Under the pieces are notes generated by a model, which saw nothing but the letters and a program-made list of their open reading frames with translations, searched no databases and had not been told where the DNA came from. Source: Spirochaetales bacterium Spiro_07 (lineage in GTDB: Bacteria; Spirochaetota; Spirochaetia; Treponematales; Treponemataceae). From it: a DNA stretch of 64,000 nt. Shown piece after piece: positions 6,614 to 13,229 of the stretch (within the stretch, counting starts at the first letter, position 1; every line of letters begins with the position of its first letter). The DNA is taken from the NCBI GenBank assembly GCA_001603145.1, contig LVBI01000021.1, forward strand, positions 1-64,000. Direction: 5' to 3'. Made by a program: the position numbers and the translations under genes.

Positions 6614-7906
6614 ATGAAAAAGTTTTTGCAAATCTTTGCGTTGTGTGCGCTGTGCGTTTTGGCCGCGCCTATGGTTTTTGCTCAAAATGATGAGCCGGTA
6701 ATAACAGCTACTAAAGATAATTTTAGAAACGTAATAGCTGCTATTAAAGAAAGCTGCACTTTGGAGATTGTCGGAGAAATCGATACAAAGACTGTAAAAT
6801 TATTAGGTGATGCATTAAGAAAGAAAGATTTCCAAGGAATATCATTCAAGCTTGATATGTCAAAGGTAACAGGGCTTGAGCATATTGAAAACTGGTCATT
6901 CGGCGATTGTTATTGTATTGATAGTGTTATTCTTCCTTCAGGTGTAAGAATAATCGGAAAAAGTGCGTTTTGTGGTGCAGGAGGCTGGTCGACCAATATT
7001 AAAAGTATAACACTCTCGGATACAGTGCAAAACATAGGCGATAGGGCGTTTTGGTGGTGTGGTATACTTGAAAGCATAATAATACCAGACAGTGTGAAAA
7101 TTATCGGTGACTCTGCTTTTGGAAGCTGTTGGAAAATTGAAAGTGTAATAATTCCTGATAAAGTAGAAAGAATTGGAAGTGGCGCATTTTATGATTGTAA
7201 AAATCTTAAAAGTGTAAAGCTTGGTTCAGGTGTTAAAAGCATAGGTGCTAGAACTTTCGAGCGTTGCCCAAACCTTAGCGAATTCATTGTTGATGAGAAG
7301 AATGAGCATATTAAATTTGTTGACGGCATTTTGTTTAACAGCGATGAAGCTAGTATTATATGTTGTATTTTTGATAAAGATATAAACTCTTATGTGATTC
7401 CAGATAGTATAGAAAGTATCGAAGAATGGGCATTTACTGATTGTCATTTTAAGACTGTAACAATTCCTAATAGTGTAAAAAAGATTGGCGAATATGCATT
7501 TTATGGTAGTGACCTTGAATCTATAACAATCCCTGCCGGAATAGAAAATATTGAAAAAGGTGTATTTGCTTACTGCTTATTTATTAAAAATCTAATAATC
7601 CCTTCTAATATAAAAAAAATTGGACAGGTGTCATTTTCTAATTGCAAAAATCTTGAATATGTTACAATCCAAGACGGCACAGAAAACATCGACAAGTGGG
7701 CATTCGATGACTGTGGTAATCTTAAAAGTATAACAATTCCCGCCACTGTAAAGTGTATAGAAAAAGGAGCATTTGAGAATTGCACAAGCCTTGAAACAAT
7801 CAACTTTACAGGCGCCCAAACCCAGTGGAATTCAATCAAAAAAGGCAAGGACTGGAACAAAAACTGCCCCAAAACCATGAAAATCAATTTCAACTATCAA
7901 GAATAG
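6614..7906 (+). CDS. secreted BspA-like leucine-rich repeat protein
   Basis: 430 residues with a signal peptide (FALCALCVLAAPMVFAQ, cut after about residue 24). From about residue 85 it is built of LRR_5 (BspA/TpLRR) repeats of about 23 residues: units such as IGDRAFWWCGILESIIIPDS and IGDSAFGSCWKIESVIIPDK recur with the I-x-x-x-A-F-x-x-C and L-x-x-I-x-I-P positions kept. The end (TQWNSIKKGKDWNKNCP) is a common capping tail. Such proteins are surface or periplasmic binding proteins. The gene is clearly more A/T-rich, with many AAT and ATA codons, than its neighbours, which fits acquisition by transfer or a gut-bacterial family exchanged between genera. Confidence 0.9.
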   Translation: MKKFLQIFALCALCVLAAPMVFAQNDEPVITATKDNFRNVIAAIKESCTLEIVGEIDTKTVKLLGDALRKKDFQGISFKLDMSKVTGLEHIENWSFGDCYCIDSVILPSGVRIIGKSAFCGAGGWSTNIKSITLSDTVQNIGDRAFWWCGILESIIIPDSVKIIGDSAFGSCWKIESVIIPDKVERIGSGAFYDCKNLKSVKLGSGVKSIGARTFERCPNLSEFIVDEKNEHIKFVDGILFNSDEASIICCIFDKDINSYVIPDSIESIEEWAFTDCHFKTVTIPNSVKKIGEYAFYGSDLESITIPAGIENIEKGVFAYCLFIKNLIIPSNIKKIGQVSFSNCKNLEYVTIQDGTENIDKWAFDDCGNLKSITIPATVKCIEKGAFENCTSLETINFTGAQTQWNSIKKGKDWNKNCPKTMKINFNYQE

Positions 7907-8030
7907 CAATCGTAATGATTAGGATTTGAAGAGCGAAATGTAACAACTCTTTCAAGTTTACGCGGAAGCGGAAACTTGCAGGGGTTGCCGATAAAGCTAA
8001 CTACGTAGAATCAGCTAAAACGCAACCCCG

Positions 8031-8136
8031 TGACGTTTTTGGAAAATCGCAAAAGCTACAATCGTCATGATGACGTTTGGGAAAACGAAAAGTAGCAAAC
8101 GTCATGATGACGTTTTTAGAAAATGCGTTTTGCTTA
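8031..8136. repeat. three imperfect 37-base tandem units with CGTCATGATGACG
   Basis: The palindrome CGTCATGATGACG occurs exactly at 8063-8075 and 8100-8112, 37 bases apart, each followed by TTT and a GAAAA...CAAA-type filler. A half unit (TGACGTTTTT) at 8031 is in the same period and a degraded copy is near 8220. Too few and too irregular for a CRISPR array; the form recalls iterons or an operator array. Confidence 0.7.
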
Positions 8137-8362
8137 TCGATTTATCTGGAGCTATAGCTTGATTTGGCAAAACGCCAAGTTTCCGCAAGCGTAAACTTGA
8201 AAGACGGTGCAAAAAGGCAAACATCATGATGAAGCTCCATATCATCGAAACGCCGAGGTTCATCAAGTCAAACTCATTTTAGTTTCTTTAAAATTGTCAA
8301 AGGCGGAGGGCAGCGGAGAGCAGTGTACACAAGCTGTCGGTTTTGTGTAAACAAAATGCGAC

Positions 8363-8412
8363 ACTTTTCGCTAAATAAGTTCCATTCGTAGATTGTGCTA
8401 TTGCGAAAAGAA
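8363..8412 (-). repeat. inverted copy of CTTTTCGC hairpin unit
   Basis: Read on the minus strand this is CTTTTCGC, AATAGC, AATCTACG, spacer, GCGAAAAG, the same order as the units at 50841-51622 and 58731-58777. It shows the unit is dispersed and can lie in either orientation. Confidence 0.65.
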
Positions 8413-8419
8413 AAACACT

Positions 8420-8506
8420 CTGCTTGTTGTCGTCGCGAAAGCGATGTATTTTATAGTTTCATTACAACAAGCAGCGTGTAGCGCGTTAGCGCGCGGTTTT
8501 GAACCG
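8420..8506 (+). repeat. GAAA-tetraloop hairpin element, copy 2
   Basis: Outer stem CTGCTTGTTGT (8420-8430) with ACAACAAGCAG (8464-8474); inner CGTCGC-GAAA-GCGATG (8431-8446, one G-T pair); second hairpin GCGCG-TTAG-CGCGC (8481-8494); third CGGTT-TTG-AACCG (8494-8506). Against copy 1 at 251 the two sides change together. The third hairpin plus 11 more bases recurs at 15516-15539. Confidence 0.8.
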
Positions 8507-8624
8507 TGCTCCGCAACCGTAAGGCGTTTGCAAGTTAAAAACATTCTATGCTCTTGAGGCTTAAGCTTAAAAAGGCTAAACTATCGCATATTTTTTCACA
8601 TTTGCTATAGAAGGTTGTTGCGTT

Positions 8625-9767
8625 ATGAAAAAGACTCAGAAAAACCGCGCCAAGTTTTTGTTTTTCGGGATTGTTTTAGTTTGTGCTGCTGCTGCCGTCA
8701 TGTTCTTTATGCCGCAAGCAGAAAAAGCTCCATATTCAAAATTTCAGGCTGACCTTAGTTCCGGGGCTGTCGAAGCAGTTGTGTTTCAAGATGAAACGCT
8801 CGGCGTTACGCTGAAAAGCGGCGAAAAATACGAAGCGCCGAACCCAGATTCGCCGACGCTCAAAGAAGAGCTGCTCTTAAAAGACGTAAAAATCTCAAGC
8901 AGCAAATCTGCCGAAGAGACAATCTCGCTTGTATTCGATGCAGCGTTTTATCTGTTCTTTTTCGGCATCATTTTTGTCGCCTTCCGCAAATTTATAAGCC
9001 CGAACACTTTCAAAGTTGTGCGCAAAACCGGCGTTACTTTCAAAGACGTAATCGGCATGGAGCAACTCAAAAAAGACATGCTGCAGATAATCGACATTAT
9101 GCAGCACCCGGCTGAATACGCCAAAAAGGGCATAAGAATGCCGAAAGGCGTGCTGCTCGAAGGCGCGCCCGGCAACGGCAAGACGCTTTTTGCGCGCGCT
9201 TTGGCAGGCGAGGGCAAGATAAACTTTATTCCGGCTAAGGCTACCGATTTTGAGAGCATGTTCATGGCAATCGGGCCGCTAAAGGTCAAGCTTCTTTTCA
9301 AAAAGGCGCGCCGCCATGCGCCATGCATTGTTTTCATCGACGAATTCGATGGAATCGGTACAAAGCGCAATTATTCTGGCTCTGCAATTGAAACTGAAAA
9401 CACGCGCATCGTCACCGCGCTTTTGAACGAGCTTGACGGCTTTACGCCCAATCAAGGTATTCTTGTGCTTGCCGCTACGAACAGCCGCAAGGCTTTAGAT
9501 GAGGCGCTCATACGCGCGGGGCGTTTCGACGCAAAATACGTTGTGCCTTTCCCGGATTTTGAAATGCGCAAAGAGCTTGCCGCCAATTTCCTCAAGGCCA
9601 AGCAATACGAAGACGAAGTTTCTGCCGAAGGTCTTGCAAGGCTTTTTGACGGTTTCTGCGCCGCGCAGATTGAGTCTGTAATCAACAAGGCGGCTTTAAT
9701 CGCCGGTCAGCAAGGCCGCGCTACATTCAGCTTGAGCGATGTAAAAGCCGCAATGAAAGAAGTCTAG
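8625..9767 (+). CDS. FtsH-like membrane AAA+ ATPase lacking the protease domain
   Basis: 380 residues. The architecture copies FtsH: a membrane span at about 11-30, a small outside domain (YSKFQADLSSGAVEAVVFQD), a second span at about 103-120, then an AAA+ module. Walker A is GAPGNGKT, Walker B is CIVFIDEFDGIG, the pore loop is ESMFMAIG, and the second region of homology ends in EALIRAGRFDAKYVVPFPD. The chain stops after the lid helices (ENTR...VKAAMKEV); the M41 metalloprotease with HEXXH, another 200-odd residues in true FtsH, is absent and does not follow in any frame, since the next 120 bases are non-coding. It could unfold or extract membrane proteins without cutting them. Confidence 0.88.
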   Translation: MKKTQKNRAKFLFFGIVLVCAAAAVMFFMPQAEKAPYSKFQADLSSGAVEAVVFQDETLGVTLKSGEKYEAPNPDSPTLKEELLLKDVKISSSKSAEETISLVFDAAFYLFFFGIIFVAFRKFISPNTFKVVRKTGVTFKDVIGMEQLKKDMLQIIDIMQHPAEYAKKGIRMPKGVLLEGAPGNGKTLFARALAGEGKINFIPAKATDFESMFMAIGPLKVKLLFKKARRHAPCIVFIDEFDGIGTKRNYSGSAIETENTRIVTALLNELDGFTPNQGILVLAATNSRKALDEALIRAGRFDAKYVVPFPDFEMRKELAANFLKAKQYEDEVSAEGLARLFDGFCAAQIESVINKAALIAGQQGRATFSLSDVKAAMKEV

Positions 9768-9854
9768 CCCGAACAGCATGAATTTCGGGGTACACCCGGC
9801 AACACTGCAAAACCATCGCATCAGCGTTTTGTGCCGCTTAAATGTTAGCTTGCC

Positions 9855-9884
9855 TTTACAAAAACGGCTTTTTTATGTGATAAT
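9855..9884 (+). promoter_or_regulatory. copA promoter, leaderless type
   Basis: TTTACA, 18 bases, GATAAT with an upstream TGT extension, then 6 bases to the ATG at 9891. No Shine-Dalgarno is present. I see no clear CueR- or CsoR-type dyad between the boxes, though the 18-base spacer would leave room for a repressor. Confidence 0.55.
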
Positions 9885-9890
9885 GTAGCT

Positions 9891-12533
9891 ATGGAAAAAA
9901 TTCATTTTAACGTTAAAGGAATGTCTTGCGGCGCATGTTCTGCGCGTGTAGAAAAAGCTGTCAATTCTTTGGAATGTGTAAAGAAAGCCGAAGTAAACTT
10001 GCTTGCCGGCACGATGAGCGTTGAACAGGCTGAAAACACAGCCGCCGCGTCAGCAATTCCTATAATAATAGAAGCTGTTGAAAAGGCCGGCTATCAGGCC
10101 GAGCTGCAAAACAAAAACGGCGGCAACCAGCAGCAAAGCTCTGCAATCGAAAAAGACGAAGAATCAGATGCGCTTCTTGAAGCGGCAAAGCATCTTAAGA
10201 TGCGCTTCTGGGTTTCGCTGTGCTTTTTGCTGCCGCTTATGTATATAGCCATGCACAATATGCTGCCGTTCCCTGTTCCGGGCTTTATCGCGCGCTTCTT
10301 TGACGGCATGCAGAATGCGCTTGTGTTTACGCTTTCGCAGTTTATGCTTGTCTTGCCGATTTGCTACATAAACCGTGCTTATTATTCTTCGGGCTTCAAA
10401 AAACTTTTCAGGCTTCAGCCTAATATGGACAGCCTGATTGCCGTTGGTTCTAGCGCGGCCGTAATTTACGGCGTGATTGTGCTTTTCAGGCTCGCCTATG
10501 CAATGGGGCACGGCGACTCTGCGCTTGTGCATGAGCTTATGCACACAGTCTATTTTGAGTCGGGCGGCTCAATTCTGACGCTTGTAACTTTCGGCAAATG
10601 GCTTGAAGCCAAAAGCAAAGGGCGCACGCGCGACGCAATCAAAAAGCTCATAAAGCTTGCGCCAAAGACAGCTATAATAGAAGAAAACGGCGCAGAAATT
10701 GAAGTTGAAGCTTCTTCGCTCAAAGCTGGAGACGTTGTAATTGTCAAGACAGGCTCGTATATTCCGGTTGACGGCAAAATCATTTCAGGCGATGCGTCTG
10801 TAGATGAATCAGCATTGACCGGCGAAAGCATTCCTGTTTTCAAAAAAACTGATGATTCTGTAAAGGCGGCCACGCTCAACGTGAGCGGTTTTATCAAAGT
10901 CCGCGCAGAAGCTGTCGGCGGCGATACTGCCTTTTCAAAGGTGATTGCGCTTGTTGAAGAAGCGTCTGCAAGCAAAGCACCGATTGCAAAGGCCGCCGAC
11001 ACAGTTGCGCTTTATTTTGTGCCGGCCGTAATGCTGATTGCAGCTGTTACCTTTGTTGTGTGGCTTGCAAAGGGCGCGGCTTTTCAAGATGCGCTTTCGT
11101 GTGCAATTTCGGTGCTTGTAATTTCTTGCCCTTGCGCGCTTGGCCTTGCGACGCCTGTTGCCATAATGGTTGGCACGTCAAAAGGTGCAGAGAACGGCAT
11201 CTTGATAAAGTCTGGCGAGGCGTTGCAGACGCTCAATAAAGTTGATACTGTCGTGCTAGATAAGACCGGCACTGTTACAGAAGGGCAGCTTTCAGTTTCT
11301 GATGTTGAGCTGCTCGCGGCAGAAGTCTTTGACAGAAATCATCTGCTTAACCTCGCGGCCGCTCTTGAATCGTCGAGCGGACACCCGGTTGCAAAAGCTA
11401 TTGTAGACGGTGCGGTTAATACTTCGTTTTTTGACAAGAACGCAAAATACACATGCACAGATTTTGAGAATGTTGCCGGCAAGGGCGTAAAAGGCGTTGT
11501 CAACGGCGTTCATTATGCCGCCGGAAACGCAGGGCTTTTCAACAATGTGCCAGCCGAGATTCTGCAAAAAGTTGACGCACTTTCTTCGCAGGGCAAGACA
11601 ATCGTAATTGTTGCGGAAACTGCCGCGCATAATTCGCCCGGCGGCGCAGTGCTTGCGCGCAAGTTTTTGGGCATAATCGCCTGCACAGACAAAATCAGGG
11701 CAACCACAAAAGAAGCAATTGAAGCTTTTAAAGCTGAAAAATGCTCAGTCGTTATGCTCACCGGTGACAACGAAAACGCCGCAAGATACATTGCTTCTCA
11801 AGCCGGAATTGACAACGTAATTTCGGGCGTGCTTCCGCATCAAAAAGAAGCTGAAATAAGGCGGCTCAAAGACGAAGGGCACAAAGTTGCCATGATTGGC
11901 GACGGCATAAACGACGCGCCTGCTTTGGTTCGTGCTGATTCGGGCATTGCAATCGGTGCGGGCACAGATGTCGCTATTGAAAGCGCGGGCATAATTCTTG
12001 TGCGCAGCGACCTGCGCGATGCGGTGAACGCGCTGCGCCTTTCAAAAGCCGTAATGCGCAACATAAAGCAGAACCTTTTCTGGGCTTTTTTCTACAATGC
12101 GCTCGGAATTCCATTGGCAGCCGGCGTTTTTTATAATATGCTTGGCATAAAGCTCAGCCCGATGATTGGCTCTGCCGCGATGGGCTTGAGCAGCGTGTGC
12201 GTGGTTTCTAATGCGCTGCGCCTGCGCTTCTTTAAGAACAAATTTGCAAAATCATCTATAGAAACTGAAGAAACTGTATCAGAAACTCAAGTTTCTAAAG
12301 ATTCGCCAACGGAGGTTGTTATGTCTAAAAAAATGGAAATGGTCATTGACGGAATGATGTGCTCTCATTGCAGCGGAAGAGTGGAACAGGCGTTGAACGC
12401 AATTGATGGCGTAAGCGCGTCTGTGAATCTTGAAAAGAAAACAGCTTTTATCGATGCCGCTGATTCAGTTTCAGAAGAAACTTTGAAAAAAGCAGTTACC
12501 GACGCAGGCTACACCGTAGTTTCGCTTAAATAA
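9891..12533 (+). CDS. copA: copper-translocating P1B-type ATPase with N- and C-terminal metal-binding domains
   Basis: 880 residues. An N-terminal HMA domain (GMSCGACSARVEKAV) is followed by eight expected membrane helices, the actuator loop (DESALTGES), the CPC ion site in VISCPCALGLATPVAIM, the phosphorylation site DKTGTVTEG, the HP motif (SSGHPVAKA), TGDN and GDGINDAPAL. These define a Cu(I) exporter of the inner membrane. Unusually a second HMA domain (DGMMCSHCSGRVEQALNAI) sits at the C terminus, joined by an acidic linker. Just before it, in frame, GGAGG and ATG at 12321 form a perfect translation start, so the last 70 residues may also be made as a free chaperone. Main start ATG 9891, apparently leaderless. 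Confidence 0.95.
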   Translation: MEKIHFNVKGMSCGACSARVEKAVNSLECVKKAEVNLLAGTMSVEQAENTAAASAIPIIIEAVEKAGYQAELQNKNGGNQQQSSAIEKDEESDALLEAAKHLKMRFWVSLCFLLPLMYIAMHNMLPFPVPGFIARFFDGMQNALVFTLSQFMLVLPICYINRAYYSSGFKKLFRLQPNMDSLIAVGSSAAVIYGVIVLFRLAYAMGHGDSALVHELMHTVYFESGGSILTLVTFGKWLEAKSKGRTRDAIKKLIKLAPKTAIIEENGAEIEVEASSLKAGDVVIVKTGSYIPVDGKIISGDASVDESALTGESIPVFKKTDDSVKAATLNVSGFIKVRAEAVGGDTAFSKVIALVEEASASKAPIAKAADTVALYFVPAVMLIAAVTFVVWLAKGAAFQDALSCAISVLVISCPCALGLATPVAIMVGTSKGAENGILIKSGEALQTLNKVDTVVLDKTGTVTEGQLSVSDVELLAAEVFDRNHLLNLAAALESSSGHPVAKAIVDGAVNTSFFDKNAKYTCTDFENVAGKGVKGVVNGVHYAAGNAGLFNNVPAEILQKVDALSSQGKTIVIVAETAAHNSPGGAVLARKFLGIIACTDKIRATTKEAIEAFKAEKCSVVMLTGDNENAARYIASQAGIDNVISGVLPHQKEAEIRRLKDEGHKVAMIGDGINDAPALVRADSGIAIGAGTDVAIESAGIILVRSDLRDAVNALRLSKAVMRNIKQNLFWAFFYNALGIPLAAGVFYNMLGIKLSPMIGSAAMGLSSVCVVSNALRLRFFKNKFAKSSIETEETVSETQVSKDSPTEVVMSKKMEMVIDGMMCSHCSGRVEQALNAIDGVSASVNLEKKTAFIDAADSVSEETLKKAVTDAGYTVVSLK
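12311..12323 (+). promoter_or_regulatory. internal ribosome site and ATG within copA
   Basis: GGAGG at 12311-12315, 5 bases, then ATG at 12321 in the copA frame. This is a stronger start signal than the one at the gene's own beginning. Confidence 0.65.
12321..12533 (+). CDS. possible internal product: CopZ-like metallochaperone
   Basis: If the internal start is used, the product is a 70-residue single HMA domain beginning MSKKMEMVIDGMMCSHCSGR with the metal-binding C-x-x-C and a full ferredoxin-like fold length, matching free CopZ proteins. It would carry Cu(I) to the transporter that shares its reading frame. The alternative is that it is only the C-terminal domain of CopA and the start signal is a relic of a former separate copZ gene that fused with copA. 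Confidence 0.5.
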   Translation: MSKKMEMVIDGMMCSHCSGRVEQALNAIDGVSASVNLEKKTAFIDAADSVSEETLKKAVTDAGYTVVSLK

Positions 12534-12542
12534 TTTGTTGCA

Positions 12543-12571
12543 AGATTGCCCGGTCGAGCCGGGCAATGACA
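12543..12571 (+). repeat. AGAT...ATGACA palindrome
   Basis: AGAT, stem TGCCCGG/CCGGGCA, then ATGACA, lying between copA and the next gene. It could form a hairpin in a shared transcript. Confidence 0.85.
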
Positions 12572-12597
12572 CATCAATTTGCAAAAAGGAAAAACTG

Positions 12598-13095
12598 ATG
12601 AATGCTGAAGAAATGAGCGAAAAGGCTCGGACAAATTTCCTCAACGGCTTTAATTGTGCCCAGTCTGTTTTCTGCGCCTTTGTCGAAGAGCTTGGCGAAA
12701 GCGTTTGCGGCATGAACCTTGAAACGGCGCAAAAGCTCAGCTCTTCTTTCGGTGGCGGCATGGGCAGGCTCCGCGAAGTGTGCGGGACTGTAAGCGGTAT
12801 GTTCATGGCAGCCGGGCTTGTTTACGGCTACACAACAAGTTCAGAGCCAGACGCAAAGGCCAAGCACTACGCATTGATTCAAGAGCTTGCCAAGAAATTC
12901 GCTGAAAAGAACGGCTCGATAATCTGCCGCGATCTTCTTGGGCTTCCGCCAAAAACTTCAGCTTTTGCGCCAGACAGCCCTGTGCCAGAAGCGCGTACCG
13001 AGCAATACTACAAGAAACGGCCATGCGCCGACCTTGTTGCTGATGCCACTAGAATTTTCGCCGAATACTATTTGAGCCATCCAAAAGCAAGCTGA
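12598..13095 (+). CDS. C_GCAxxG_C_C family protein
   Basis: 165 residues. The family signature is present: a cysteine in FNCAQSVFCAF, then glycine-rich SSFGGGMGRLREVCGTVSG, and later cysteines in SIICRDLLG and KRPCADLV. The spacing of these conserved Cys residues suggests a metal or redox centre, but the biochemical role of this family is not established. The start at 12598 is supported by AAAAAGGA just upstream. Its position 64 bases behind copA, with a palindrome between, hints at cotranscription and perhaps a role in metal or thiol balance. Confidence 0.85.
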   Translation: MNAEEMSEKARTNFLNGFNCAQSVFCAFVEELGESVCGMNLETAQKLSSSFGGGMGRLREVCGTVSGMFMAAGLVYGYTTSSEPDAKAKHYALIQELAKKFAEKNGSIICRDLLGLPPKTSAFAPDSPVPEARTEQYYKKRPCADLVADATRIFAEYYLSHPKAS

Positions 13096-13194
13096 TAAAA
13101 TCAGTTACCCGCGGTAGTTTTCGGTTTTTTGGAGCAATCTGCCGCAAGCCGGTTTCTTTTTTTAGAAAAAAGTTGCAGATTAATCAAAATGAAT

Positions 13195-13223
13195 TTGAGA
13201 AAAATTCAAAAATATAATAGAAT
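13195..13223 (+). promoter_or_regulatory. promoter of first chemoreceptor gene, leaderless type
   Basis: TTGAGA, 17 bases, TAGAAT, then exactly 6 bases to the ATG at 13230. An overlapping TATAAT lies at 13213-13218. No ribosome site precedes the ATG. Confidence 0.5.
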
Positions 13224-13229
13224 ATTCTC

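Larger units (their letters stand above)
7907..8624. other. 718-base gene-free region rich in repeats
   Basis: No coding potential seen. It contains three tandem units of about 37 bases around 8031-8136, an inverted member of the CTTTTCGC hairpin family (about 8363-8412), and the second GAAA-tetraloop element (8420-8506). A possible -10 (TATAGA, 8606-8611) lies before the next gene. Confidence 0.7.

Noticed and set aside
8031-8136. CRISPR array
   Set aside because: Only two exact copies, the period is 37 including the palindrome, and filler sequences resemble each other.
12543-12571. Rho-independent terminator of copA
   Set aside because: The stem is followed by ATGACACATC with no T-run, and the sequence belongs to the dispersed palindrome family.
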